A stretch of DNA of 64,000 nt, taken from the NCBI RefSeq assembly GCF_030123105.1, contig NZ_CP126095.1, positions 2,728,001 to 2,792,000 of the forward strand, in the 5' to 3' direction. The notes below the pieces were generated by a model. The model ran no database searches. It was not told where the DNA came from and worked only from the letters and a program-made list of their open reading frames with translations. Positions 7,016 through 15,050 of this stretch are shown here, piece by piece. How positions within the stretch are numbered: the stretch's first letter is position 1; the number at the start of each line of letters is the position of its first letter. The stretch comes from Paenibacillus sp. G2S3 (GTDB lineage: Bacteria; Bacillota; Bacilli; Paenibacillales; Paenibacillaceae). Position numbers and translations under genes: made by a program.

Positions 7016-8781
7016 TACAAGGCATAGGCGCAGCAGCAGGTGTAGCTATCGGGAAGGCCTTTGTCTTACCGAACTGGGAGTGGAGCTTACCAGACACACA
7101 AGTGAACCCAGTGGATCTAGCTAAGGAGTTTGAGCGTTTATACGAAGGTATCCGTACCTCTAAGGATGAGATTGAATTCATCAAAAAAGAATTCAGAGAG
7201 GTAGTCGGTCCGGAGGAATCCAGCATTTTTGATGCTCATCTGGCGATTTTGGATGATCCGGTGTTCATGAGCGAAATCCGGGGGATTATTGAACGCCAGT
7301 ATAAGGCGGCGGAAGTGGCTGTTAAGGAAGCGATTGATCATTTTGTAGCGATGTTTGATCTGCTAGATGATGAATACATGAAGGAGCGGGCGGTTGATAT
7401 TAAGGATGTCGGTAACCGTCTGTTAAAGCATCTTTTAGGTGCTCCTGAGGTCACGTTGCCATCGGATACACAGCCGTATATTCTCGTTGCGAAGGAGTTA
7501 TCTCCTTCCCAGTTAGCTCACTTGAACCCAACTTATGTTCTAGGTATTGTTACCATGATGGGCGGTAAAACCTCACATTCCTCCATTATGGCTCGTGCGC
7601 TGGGCATTCCGCTCGTAGCAGGTTTGGAGAATAATTTATCTAACCCAATTCAGACCGGAGACATGCTCGTGATAGATGGAGATACCGGATCTGTGCAAAT
7701 TCATCCTGATGAGGTAACGATCAATGAATATGTTTCTCTTCGGAATAAGCAGCATAAAAAGAAAGAACAACTGGAATTGCTTGCTACAGTCGATGCCGTC
7801 ACTAAAGATGGCGTTAACCTGCGATTGGCCGGTAATATCAGCTCAGTCAAAGAACTGAATTTAGCGCTCAAGTATGGAGCCGAGGGTGTAGGTTTATTCC
7901 GTACAGAGTTTCTTTACATGGATCGCAGTTCTTTCCCAACCGAGGATGAACAATTCGAAGTCTACAAACAGGTTGTCGAGAAGGTAGGCAGCAATATGGT
8001 TGTGATCCGTTCGCTGGATATAGGCGGGGACAAGCATCTGGATTACTTCCAGCTACCAGAAGAGCAGAATCCGTTCCTTGGCTATCGTGCCATTCGAATC
8101 AGCTTGAATCGACAAGATATGTTCAAAACTCAGCTAACCGCCATTTTGCGGGCGAGTGCATATGGGAATGTAAAGCTAATGTTCCCAATGATATCTTCCG
8201 TAGAAGAAGTACAGGCGGCAAAAGCTGTATTGGAAGAAGTGAAGGCTGAACTGGAGCTACGGGACATACCGTTTAATCGGAATATTCCAGTCGGTATTAT
8301 GATTGAAGTTCCAGCTGCGGTTATGATTGCGGATTTACTGGCTGAGGAAGTTGACTTTTTCAGTATCGGTACGAACGATTTGGTGCAATATGTACTAGCC
8401 GTAGATCGTATGAATGAACAAATTGCGCATATGTATCATCCATATCATCCGGCGGTTCTGCGAATGATCCGTATGACTGTAGAAGCAGCTCGTAATGCAA
8501 AAATAGACATAAGTGTATGTGGTGAAATGGCGGCAGATGAGCGTTCTTTGCCACTTTGGCTGGAGCTTGGGATTAGTGATCTTAGCATGTCGCCGCAGGC
8601 ACTGCTGAAGGTTAAACACCGTACCCTGAATACACTGGCTATAGATGCTACAAGGGTTGCTAAAGCTTGCTTCCATCATCGTACAAGCTCGGAGACGGAG
8701 GAAATCCTAAGTGCTTATGCTCAGAAAAGCGGTATTACGCTTGGAACGAGCGTGGAAACAAAGGAGAAAGCTTCTTCATAG
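7012..8781 (+). CDS. ptsI: Phosphoenolpyruvate-protein phosphotransferase (PTS enzyme I)
   Basis: First, sugar-independent PTS enzyme: takes phosphate from phosphoenolpyruvate onto His189 (GGKTSHSS) and passes it to HPr. The 589-aa length is typical, with an N-terminal HPr-binding and phosphohistidine region (1-220) and a C-terminal PEP-binding barrel containing GTNDLVQYVLAVDR and the CGEMA cysteine loop. It overlaps the upstream permease by ATGA and is followed by a terminator, so the operon is just permease plus enzyme I. The usual partner ptsH is missing from it, although an HPr-like gene without the catalytic histidine is at 25254. Confidence 0.95.
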   Translation: MIQGIGAAAGVAIGKAFVLPNWEWSLPDTQVNPVDLAKEFERLYEGIRTSKDEIEFIKKEFREVVGPEESSIFDAHLAILDDPVFMSEIRGIIERQYKAAEVAVKEAIDHFVAMFDLLDDEYMKERAVDIKDVGNRLLKHLLGAPEVTLPSDTQPYILVAKELSPSQLAHLNPTYVLGIVTMMGGKTSHSSIMARALGIPLVAGLENNLSNPIQTGDMLVIDGDTGSVQIHPDEVTINEYVSLRNKQHKKKEQLELLATVDAVTKDGVNLRLAGNISSVKELNLALKYGAEGVGLFRTEFLYMDRSSFPTEDEQFEVYKQVVEKVGSNMVVIRSLDIGGDKHLDYFQLPEEQNPFLGYRAIRISLNRQDMFKTQLTAILRASAYGNVKLMFPMISSVEEVQAAKAVLEEVKAELELRDIPFNRNIPVGIMIEVPAAVMIADLLAEEVDFFSIGTNDLVQYVLAVDRMNEQIAHMYHPYHPAVLRMIRMTVEAARNAKIDISVCGEMAADERSLPLWLELGISDLSMSPQALLKVKHRTLNTLAIDATRVAKACFHHRTSSETEEILSAYAQKSGITLGTSVETKEKASS

Positions 8782-8812
8782 TTATCAAGTGCTACATTAT
8801 CAAGTCCACATC

Positions 8813-8843
8813 AAGGTTCGGCATTCTTGCCGGGCCTTTTTCT
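8813..8843 (+). terminator. Terminator of the nagE-ptsI operon
   Basis: AAGG-tt-CGGCA pairs with TGCCG-gg-CCTT and runs into TTTTTCTTTT. It lies 31 bases after the ptsI stop. Confidence 0.75.
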
Positions 8844-8955
8844 TTTGTATTTTATAAAAAAACAAAACCGTTTGCGCTTTGGCACAGTCAATACATAGAG
8901 AGAGTTGCACAGGATTGATTAATGCGTAAAGGCAAGGGGGGAGGACAGAACGAGC

Positions 8956-9486
8956 ATGGAACACATTATTAATGACGAAATGGAAATAGTCGCTACGGAT
9001 GAAGACATATTTTATGAGCTGGTAGCTGAACAGAAAAGAAAGCTATACAGCATTGCTTATAGCTATTTGCGAAACGAAGCGGATTCGTTGGAAGTTCTAC
9101 AGGAGGCAACCTGCCGCGCATGGATTAACCGTAAAAGCTTAAAAGACTCCGAGAGATTTGCTCCATGGCTAACACGTATTCTGATCAATTGCTGTAACGA
9201 TGAGTTGAAGCGCAGAAAGAGGAACGCTGTCACAGAAGCTGCTCGAAGTGATATAGGGATTATGGAGATGAAAAGCGATCGCAGATTGGACATGGAACAA
9301 GCATTGGAAGGGGTAAAGCCGAAGTATCGCCAGGTGCTTGTACTCAAATATTACAAGGATATGACCCTTGCAGAAATTGCAGAGGTTCTGGATAAACCCG
9401 AGGGTACCGTGAAGACTTGGCTCAATAAAGGTCTGAAACAACTGCGTGACAGAATGAAACGGAAGGGGGAGCTATTTTATGGCTGA
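8956..9486 (+). CDS. ECF-type RNA polymerase sigma factor
   Basis: A 176-aa sigma-70 family protein with only the two domains of ECF factors. Region 2 (about 25-90) contains YSIAYSYLRNEADSLEVLQEA and a basic WLTRILINCCNDELKRRKR end. Region 4 (about 112-165) contains the helix-turn-helix DMTLAEIAEVLDKPEGTVK. It would redirect RNA polymerase to a small stress regulon. The start ATG has AGGCAAGGGGGGAGG upstream. It overlaps the next gene, a membrane protein, by eight bases, the usual arrangement of ECF factor and anti-sigma factor. The regulon cannot be told from the window. Confidence 0.88.
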   Translation: MEHIINDEMEIVATDEDIFYELVAEQKRKLYSIAYSYLRNEADSLEVLQEATCRAWINRKSLKDSERFAPWLTRILINCCNDELKRRKRNAVTEAARSDIGIMEMKSDRRLDMEQALEGVKPKYRQVLVLKYYKDMTLAEIAEVLDKPEGTVKTWLNKGLKQLRDRMKRKGELFYG

Positions 9487-10906
9487 GTCTGAAGAAAAGC
9501 TGCTTAACGATTATTTTCAGAGAATCGATGTTGAGGCTGAGGAAATACCGGATGTTAAGCTGGACGCCGCGATTCGCAAGGGGATGCAGCAAGGTAGCCA
9601 CAAAAGGTTGTCTTTTAGAAAAAGATACGCTGTTGTTGCGTTGGCAGTCCTAGCTATCGCTTTATTAATTATTGTACCTTGGGCACATCAGATGGCCAAT
9701 CCTGTTCGTGCGCAGTTACCACCAAAAAGCTGGGGTCAGCTTGAATTGTTTAGACCCATTATTGCTGATAATCTGACGATTAAATCAGCACTTGATGCAG
9801 GTATGCTGAAGGAGGTAAATGTCTCTTCTCCAGAGATTGATGGGATACAATGGACAGTTAACGGAATCATGGCAGATCATAGAGGTATTGCTGTGCTTTA
9901 TACAATCCAGAATAATACAGATCAGAAGATGCAATTGATGGGCTTGTCTTTGAAAAAAAATTCAGAGGATAATTACGACCTCACCGGATATAGCGGGTTT
10001 AGCAATTCTAATGCACAAGAGGCAGGTTCACCTGGGACGACCCGCATGTTAGAACAAATCGTCTGGGATAAATATCGAGAGGATCTGACAGATGAGTTGA
10101 ATATTACATTATCTCTATATCCAGAATCCAAGGACCCTTCTAGGTCGAGCATGGATATTAAAAAGCTAAGTGTTAAAATTCCGCTGGAAGACGATAACAA
10201 CTATTTTAAGGGAGAGATTGTTGATCTGAAGGATGGTCTGTCTATTGGTGGACAGAAAATCAAAATGGATAATGTCTATATTGGACCTACGGGTATTTAC
10301 ATGCGGGAAACCTTTGACAAAGAGAATACAATGAGGATTTTTAATATAATTTCACCTAAGCTGGTTATCGGGAAAGGGGAGCATCAAGAGGAGTTAATGC
10401 GGGTAAGAGGTACTTCCTCAGTAGTAGGGGGCTTGAAAACTTATATATTCAACAATGACAATATGAGACCTACTGAACCAATCAAACTAGAAGTTGAAGG
10501 AATATCCGCTCTAGATCAATCAAAGGTCGAGCTCGTGATTGACACGGAAACACAGCAGATTCTAAAGGCACCGGATAACAATCTAACGATTTCAAAGCGG
10601 ATGGAGAACGAAGAACAGGGATTTCTGGTTTTGGATTACTTTATTCCTAAAGATGATATGGAGGCGTTTGCTGATAGCGGTTTTGCATTGGACGATAATT
10701 TTGTGGATAGCACTGGTAGTGGGCATTGGTTAGGATGGGTTAAAGATGGCTACTCAGGATATAAAGAGTTTAATGAAGATAGCAGGGGAACTACAGTAAC
10801 CTTTTTCTTTAACGTAGGGAAGGAAAAGCTACCCCAACCTTTGACTTTCAAATTTAATTCTTATCCAACCTTATTCAAGGAGAAAGCGTCCCTTCGGATT
10901 AAGTAA
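9479..10906 (+). CDS. DUF4179-type membrane protein, probable anti-sigma factor
   Basis: A 475-aa single-pass protein. A cytoplasmic N-terminus of about 48 residues precedes a membrane helix at about 50-70 (AVVALAVLAIALLIIVPW). The extracytoplasmic part starts with ANPVRAQLPPKSW and is rich in beta-strand pattern, resembling DUF4179 followed by a DUF5643-like region. Proteins of this layout are encoded directly behind ECF sigma factors in Paenibacillus and relatives, and the short N-terminus is inferred to hold the sigma factor at the membrane. Its start lies eight bases inside the sigma gene. The signal sensed is unknown. Confidence 0.72.
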   Translation: MAESEEKLLNDYFQRIDVEAEEIPDVKLDAAIRKGMQQGSHKRLSFRKRYAVVALAVLAIALLIIVPWAHQMANPVRAQLPPKSWGQLELFRPIIADNLTIKSALDAGMLKEVNVSSPEIDGIQWTVNGIMADHRGIAVLYTIQNNTDQKMQLMGLSLKKNSEDNYDLTGYSGFSNSNAQEAGSPGTTRMLEQIVWDKYREDLTDELNITLSLYPESKDPSRSSMDIKKLSVKIPLEDDNNYFKGEIVDLKDGLSIGGQKIKMDNVYIGPTGIYMRETFDKENTMRIFNIISPKLVIGKGEHQEELMRVRGTSSVVGGLKTYIFNNDNMRPTEPIKLEVEGISALDQSKVELVIDTETQQILKAPDNNLTISKRMENEEQGFLVLDYFIPKDDMEAFADSGFALDDNFVDSTGSGHWLGWVKDGYSGYKEFNEDSRGTTVTFFFNVGKEKLPQPLTFKFNSYPTLFKEKASLRIK

Positions 10907-10936
10907 TGAACTCTGATGTAGAGCGAATCAAATCAA

Positions 10937-10982
10937 AAGCCCTGTTCCTCAAATAGTGAGAAACAGGGCTTGTTTTATTTTT
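10937..10982 (+). terminator. Terminator after the sigma/anti-sigma pair
   Basis: AAGCCCTGTT (10937-10946) pairs perfectly with AACAGGGCTT (10962-10971), followed by GTTTTATTTTT. The upstream A-rich arm could also serve the converging gene at 11006. Confidence 0.85.
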
Positions 10983-11005
10983 AACCAATATATTTGTACA
11001 GTACC

Positions 11006-11530
11006 CTATTCCCCTGCAAGTGCATCGCAAAAAGCTTTGCCATACGGCGGAAGATCCGGCGGGCGCCGAGCGGAGATAATATGTCCATCCGTAACCACAG
11101 CTTCATCTTTCCAGATCGCTCCGGCATTCTCCATATCATCACGGATGCCTGGTGTGGAGGTGACAGTTACACCTTCCAGAATTTTAGCGGAGATTAATAC
11201 CCAACCTGCGTGGCAAATCTGCCCAATAGGTTTTTTAGCAGTATTGAAATCCTGTACAAGCTTTAGTACGGCACTGTATCTACGGATTTTATCCGGAGCC
11301 CAGCCGCCTGGAACCAAAATCCCATCATAATCAGCAGCGTTTAAATCGTCCCAGGAGTACTCTGCCTTTGCAGGTACACCATATTTGCCGATGTATGTTT
11401 TATCTTTTTCCAAACCTGCCAAGTGAACCTCAGCGCCTTCTTCTCTTACTCGGTACACAGGATACCAGAGCTCCAAATCTTCAAATTCATCGTCTACGAG
11501 TGCTATGACCTTTTTGCCAGCTAGTCTCAT
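11006..11530 (-). CDS. DJ-1/PfpI family protein
   Basis: A 174-aa class I glutamine amidotransferase-like protein. The nucleophile elbow GQICHAG supplies the reactive cysteine, and the early acidic segment VDDEFEDLE supplies the glutamate that lowers its pKa in PfpI/YhbO-type proteins. Members have been described as proteases, deglycases or chaperones, so the activity is uncertain. The start was set at ATG 11530-11528 because AAAGGAG lies nine bases upstream; a longer in-frame start at 11566 would include this ribosome binding site within the coding region. It converges on the anti-sigma gene. Confidence 0.85.
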   Translation of the reverse strand: MRLAGKKVIALVDDEFEDLELWYPVYRVREEGAEVHLAGLEKDKTYIGKYGVPAKAEYSWDDLNAADYDGILVPGGWAPDKIRRYSAVLKLVQDFNTAKKPIGQICHAGWVLISAKILEGVTVTSTPGIRDDMENAGAIWKDEAVVTDGHIISARRPPDLPPYGKAFCDALAGE

Positions 11531-11736
11531 TTTGTTAAGCTCCTTTCGTATCACATAATCCTTCATATTCTATCAAATTTAAAATACGAAGTCATCTGAA
11601 GGATTGTAAATTATAGACGAATTGCCAATTTAATCATTATATGCAATTAAGGAGGGTTTTAATCGAGGGGAGTCGAATATAGAAATTGAAAAGTCATACT
11701 TTGTACTTAATTCATTTCTTGCAAGAGGTGTAGAAG

Positions 11737-12189
11737 ATGTATACAGATAACTTAATGGAGAAGTTGTGTAGCTGTGGTGGCCTCATGAACTTACATATGC
11801 ATTCATTGATTTTTAATACGAGAGTGAAGATTACACATGTCCCTGTCTATACTTGTCCGAAATGTAATAGTTATGAACCCTTGTCGTTTATTAAAGCAGA
11901 TCTAGGAAGGTTAGTGAAAGAACTGAACATGAATGTGCCAAGAAAAGATTTTTCGTTTACAGAAAGAAGTGAATTAGCTAGTGTCCTAAAAGAATCTTTG
12001 ACAGAGGTTATGGTCGGTGGATTTCAAGAATTAGAGTTGGCTATCCGAGAGACAATTCAGGCTAGAGTGGATATATTGCTCGATTTATACCGATTAGCTG
12101 AGGGGCTCACTGACCAGAATTGGATGGAAGAAACTAGTCGAAGACTGTCTCAATTGACGTTCCAAACGACTAAAAACGCAAATTATTAA
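11737..12189 (+). CDS. Uncharacterised zinc-ribbon protein
   Basis: A 150-aa protein of unknown function. Two cysteine pairs, CSC-GG (residues 11-13) and CPKC (about 39-42), separated by a beta-rich stretch, look like a YgiT/MqsA-like zinc ribbon. The remaining 100 residues are predicted to be helical and contain no known catalytic motif. A GAGGTG site lies a few bases before the ATG. No toxin gene adjoins it, so an antitoxin role has no support here. It is monocistronic with its own terminator and is followed by ccpA. Confidence 0.65.
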   Translation: MYTDNLMEKLCSCGGLMNLHMHSLIFNTRVKITHVPVYTCPKCNSYEPLSFIKADLGRLVKELNMNVPRKDFSFTERSELASVLKESLTEVMVGGFQELELAIRETIQARVDILLDLYRLAEGLTDQNWMEETSRRLSQLTFQTTKNANY

Positions 12190-12238
12190 AACATTCTGTG
12201 AAAATAATGAAAAACTTTCACGGAATGTTGGATTTTTC
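12190..12238 (+). terminator. Terminator after the zinc-ribbon gene
   Basis: AACATTCTGTGAAA (12190-12203) pairs with TTTCACGGAATGTT (12216-12229) with one G-U pair, followed by GGATTTTT. Confidence 0.8.
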
Positions 12239-12376
12239 ACTCACTTTTTGTTACGATAGATAGAAGTTACATTATTGTGCTCGTGAATAGGGAAACCTAC
12301 ACTAGTCAAAAATTGTAATTAAGGGTTACGTCTTCAGCCTTGAAAGAAATTTTGAAAGGAAAATGAAGCGTTATCA

Positions 12377-12405
12377 TTGCACAATTGTACAAAGTGTCGT
12401 ATCAT
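12377..12405 (+). promoter_or_regulatory. Probable sigma-A promoter of ccpA
   Basis: TTGCAC (12377-12382) and TATCAT (12400-12405) are separated by exactly 17 bases; the start codon is 48 bases downstream. The spacer contains ATTGTACAAAGTG, identical to the first 13 bases of a palindrome in the dispersed element at 4785. Confidence 0.6.
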
Positions 12406-12453
12406 ATTTTTAATTAGTCGAACGATAAAATTTATCGCAATGGAGAGAGTAAT

Positions 12454-13464
12454 TTGACGGTAACCATTTACGATGTAGCTCGAGAAGCAGGCGTATCTAT
12501 GGCTACGGTATCACGGGTTGTGAACAATAACCCTAACGTGAAACCGCAGACCCGGAAGAAAGTTTTTGAAGCGATTGAACGTTTGGGATATCGTCCCAAT
12601 GCCGTGGCGAGAGGACTTGCCAGTAAGAAAACGACAACCGTTGGGGTTGTCATCCCTGATATTTCAAACTCGATATTTGCAGAAATTGCACGTGGGATTG
12701 AAGATATCGCGAACATGTATCATTACAATATCATATTGTGTAACGCGGATAAGCGTAAAGAAAAGGAAATCCGTGTCATCAATACCCTTTTGGAGAAACA
12801 GGTCGATGGTCTGCTCTTCATGGGTGGTACAGTAACTGAAGAACATATCCAAGCTTTCCAGACTTCTGCAGTTCCGATTGTCCTATGTGCTACACGGGAT
12901 GAGAAGGGAACTTATCCTTCCGTTGACATCGATCATGAAACCGCTGCTTTTGATGCAGTGAATACTCTGATTCGTCACGGCCACCGTGAAATCGCAATGA
13001 TCAGTGGTACATTGCAGGATCCTGCGAATGGATATGCGCGATTCCATGGTTATAAGAAGGCCCTTGAACAGGCTGGAATTGAGTATCAAGAGGATTTAGT
13101 TCGTATCGGTAATTACCGCTATGAATCTGGTGTCGAAGCCATGAAGTATTTCCTTGGACTCAAGAAGAAGCCAACCGCTATTTTTGCCGCAACTGATGAA
13201 ATGGCAATTGGTGCAATTCACAGTATTCAAGATGAAGGTCTGAAAGTACCGGATGACTTCTCCATCATTAGTGTGGACAACATCCGTATGGCTTCGATGG
13301 TTCGTCCATTGTTGACAACAGTAGCTCAGCCTATGTATGACCTAGGCGCAGTAGCAATGAGACTTTTGACGAAACTCATGAAGAAAGAGACGGTTGAGAA
13401 TCCGCGGGTTATCCTGCCTCATGAAACGATTCTCCGCTTGTCTGTTAATCATCTGAATAAGTAA
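12454..13464 (+). CDS. ccpA: Catabolite control protein A
   Basis: LacI-family regulator of carbon catabolite repression, 336 aa. The N-terminal helix-turn-helix and hinge read [20 protein letters not shown] and GLASKKT. The periplasmic-binding-like core follows, with the effector and HPr(Ser-P) contact region around [14 protein letters not shown]. CcpA with seryl-phosphorylated HPr or Crh binds cre sites; a perfect cre lies 1.5 kb downstream between acuA and acsA. The start is TTG, with GGAGAGAG upstream. It is the first gene after its own promoter and ends at a strong terminator. Confidence 0.95.
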   Translation: MTVTIYDVAREAGVSMATVSRVVNNNPNVKPQTRKKVFEAIERLGYRPNAVARGLASKKTTTVGVVIPDISNSIFAEIARGIEDIANMYHYNIILCNADKRKEKEIRVINTLLEKQVDGLLFMGGTVTEEHIQAFQTSAVPIVLCATRDEKGTYPSVDIDHETAAFDAVNTLIRHGHREIAMISGTLQDPANGYARFHGYKKALEQAGIEYQEDLVRIGNYRYESGVEAMKYFLGLKKKPTAIFAATDEMAIGAIHSIQDEGLKVPDDFSIISVDNIRMASMVRPLLTTVAQPMYDLGAVAMRLLTKLMKKETVENPRVILPHETILRLSVNHLNK

Positions 13465-13490
13465 ATTTAAGAACTAAACAGGTATTCCGT

Positions 13491-13523
13491 AAAAAGCTCC
13501 TTTTGGAGCTTTTTATGTTTTTT
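13491..13523 (+). terminator. Terminator of ccpA
   Basis: AAAAAGCTCC (13491-13500) and GGAGCTTTTT (13505-13514) enclose a TTTT loop; ATGTTTTTT follows. The stem is perfect. Confidence 0.88.
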
Positions 13524-13554
13524 ACAGAGGAAATTATCGAAGGAGGCGTCAGTT

Positions 13555-14250
13555 TTGCGTGAAATTATCGGATTAATTGGTGCGATGGATGAAGAGATTA
13601 AGCTACTGCTGGAAAGGATGGAGAATAGGGAAACGAAGGTCAAAGCAGGAGTACGATATTACATAGGAAATATATTAGGAAAGTCAGTAGTGCTCTGTAA
13701 GTCTGGGGTAGGTAAAGTGAATGCAGCAGTTACGACTCAAATTCTGATTGATACCTTCGGTGTGTCACGAGTGCTGTTTACTGGGGTTGCTGGAGCTGTG
13801 CATCCTGAATTGAATATTGGTGATATTGTTATATCGTCTACTTGCGTCCAGCATGATATGGATGCTACGCCACTTGGTTTTTCGAGAGGTGAAATACCTT
13901 ACCAAGAAAATTCCGTCTTTCAGGCTGACCCTGCATTGATAATCCTTGCTGAAAGGGCGTGTAGCGAGCTAGGCCAAAAGTACTTGGTAGGCAAAGTACT
14001 TTCAGGTGATCAATTCATTTCTAATGCGGAGATTGTAGCCAAACTAAGAGAGGAATTAGACGGAGCGTGCGTGGAGATGGAAGGGGCGGCGGTTGCACAA
14101 GTATGTGTGATGAACGCCACTCCCTTTGTTATTATTCGTTCGATGTCTGATAAGTCTGATGGATCAGCAAATGTGAGTTTTAAGGAATTCACGGTAGAAG
14201 CCTCACAGCGTTCACATTCTATATTAGAATTTATGCTCCAGCACCTCTAA
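13555..14250 (+). CDS. mtnN: 5'-methylthioadenosine/S-adenosylhomocysteine nucleosidase
   Basis: Cleaves MTA, SAH and 5'-deoxyadenosine to adenine and the thioribose sugar in the activated methyl cycle. The 231-aa protein shows GLIGAMDEEI at the N-terminus (general acid Glu), the FTGVAGAV nucleoside-binding strand, SGDQFI and VEMEGAAVAQV (ribose-binding Met-Glu), and RSMSDKSDG with the catalytic aspartate. The start is TTG preceded by AAGGAGG. It follows the ccpA terminator, so it is transcribed separately. It converges on acuA with seven bases between the genes. Confidence 0.95.
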   Translation: MREIIGLIGAMDEEIKLLLERMENRETKVKAGVRYYIGNILGKSVVLCKSGVGKVNAAVTTQILIDTFGVSRVLFTGVAGAVHPELNIGDIVISSTCVQHDMDATPLGFSRGEIPYQENSVFQADPALIILAERACSELGQKYLVGKVLSGDQFISNAEIVAKLREELDGACVEMEGAAVAQVCVMNATPFVIIRSMSDKSDGSANVSFKEFTVEASQRSHSILEFMLQHL

Positions 14251-14257
14251 TACTCGT

Positions 14258-14890
14258 TTAGTACATGAAGCGTTGCCTAAAGCGTACCCTGTCGAAGGTC
14301 TCCTGTGAGGACATAGGTACCTCTTGTCCAATACGAACCATTAGGCAGTTCGCTGGATGTGAACAGATTTCGGGATCATCCGTAGCATACCAAACCATAT
14401 TTACAGTTTTCATTAACCGCTCCATCATTTGACGATAAGCCCAAACATCAAGCCCACTTCCTTTTAAATCCCAATGCCAATAATACTCCGTTGTAAAGAT
14501 GATACAATTCTCTAGTTGCTCCCGCTCAAAAGCAGTAGATATCAGCAGCCGGCCAAGTCCGGCTCCTCTATAATCATTACTCACTTCTATAGCCCCAAGC
14601 TCAATTAGATCCATCATTCCACCCTGTGACCATAGTTCCATTTCATCCGGATAATGAAAGGTTACATAGCCTACTATAGTGCCATTCTCCACAGCAGTTA
14701 TTATACGTCCTTCTGGTAGGCTAGCAATCTCTATGAGAGCTTCTTGCTGTTCTATCGGCTTGCGGAAGGCATCAAGATCATGATGCATATGGAGGACTTC
14801 TAGGTCCTCTGGAGATCGGGGGCCACTTACTGTAATTGTTCTACCTTTATATGAAAGCGTATGGGAAACAGGGATTTTACGATGTTCCAT
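14258..14890 (-). CDS. acuA: Acetoin-utilisation GNAT acetyltransferase AcuA
   Basis: A 210-aa GNAT protein. The acetyl-CoA binding motif A is seen as IEVSNDYRGAGLGRLLIS, preceded by IVGYVTFHYPDE. In Bacillus subtilis AcuA acetylates and inactivates AcsA, and acuABC lies divergent from acsA. The same head-to-head arrangement with acsA here makes the call firm. The acuB and acuC genes normally following are absent; the gene instead converges on mtnN. AAAGGAG precedes the ATG. A perfect cre lies 33 bases upstream of its start, where CcpA would block the acuA promoter. Confidence 0.9.
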   Translation of the reverse strand: MEHRKIPVSHTLSYKGRTITVSGPRSPEDLEVLHMHHDLDAFRKPIEQQEALIEIASLPEGRIITAVENGTIVGYVTFHYPDEMELWSQGGMMDLIELGAIEVSNDYRGAGLGRLLISTAFEREQLENCIIFTTEYYWHWDLKGSGLDVWAYRQMMERLMKTVNMVWYATDDPEICSHPANCLMVRIGQEVPMSSQETFDRVRFRQRFMY

Positions 14891-14922
14891 AGCCGTGCTC
14901 CTTTCAGGTGATAAAATATGGA

Positions 14923-14937
14923 ATGTAAACGTTTGCT
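14923..14937. promoter_or_regulatory. cre site (CcpA operator) between acuA and acsA
   Basis: ATGTAAACGTTTGCT matches the consensus WTGNAANCGNWNNCW at every fixed position. On the minus strand it lies directly after a TATAAC -10-like hexamer for acuA. It is 113 bases before the acsA start, consistent with glucose repression of acetate use. Confidence 0.85.
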
Positions 14938-15050
14938 ATGTTATACTAATTCAGACATAAAAAATTCACATTCATTGCATTGACATCATTATCTAAGAGA
15001 AGAGTCTTACCCTTAAAGCTTAAATCAAACGAGTGAGGGAGGCAAGAGTG

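Noticed and set aside
11737..12189. MqsA-type antitoxin
   Set aside because: There is no adjacent toxin gene, and no helix-turn-helix domain was recognised after the zinc ribbon.
12361..12376. cre-like ATGAAGCGTTATCAT upstream of ccpA
   Set aside because: The distance between TG and CG is one base too short for the consensus WTGNAANCGNWNNCW on either strand.
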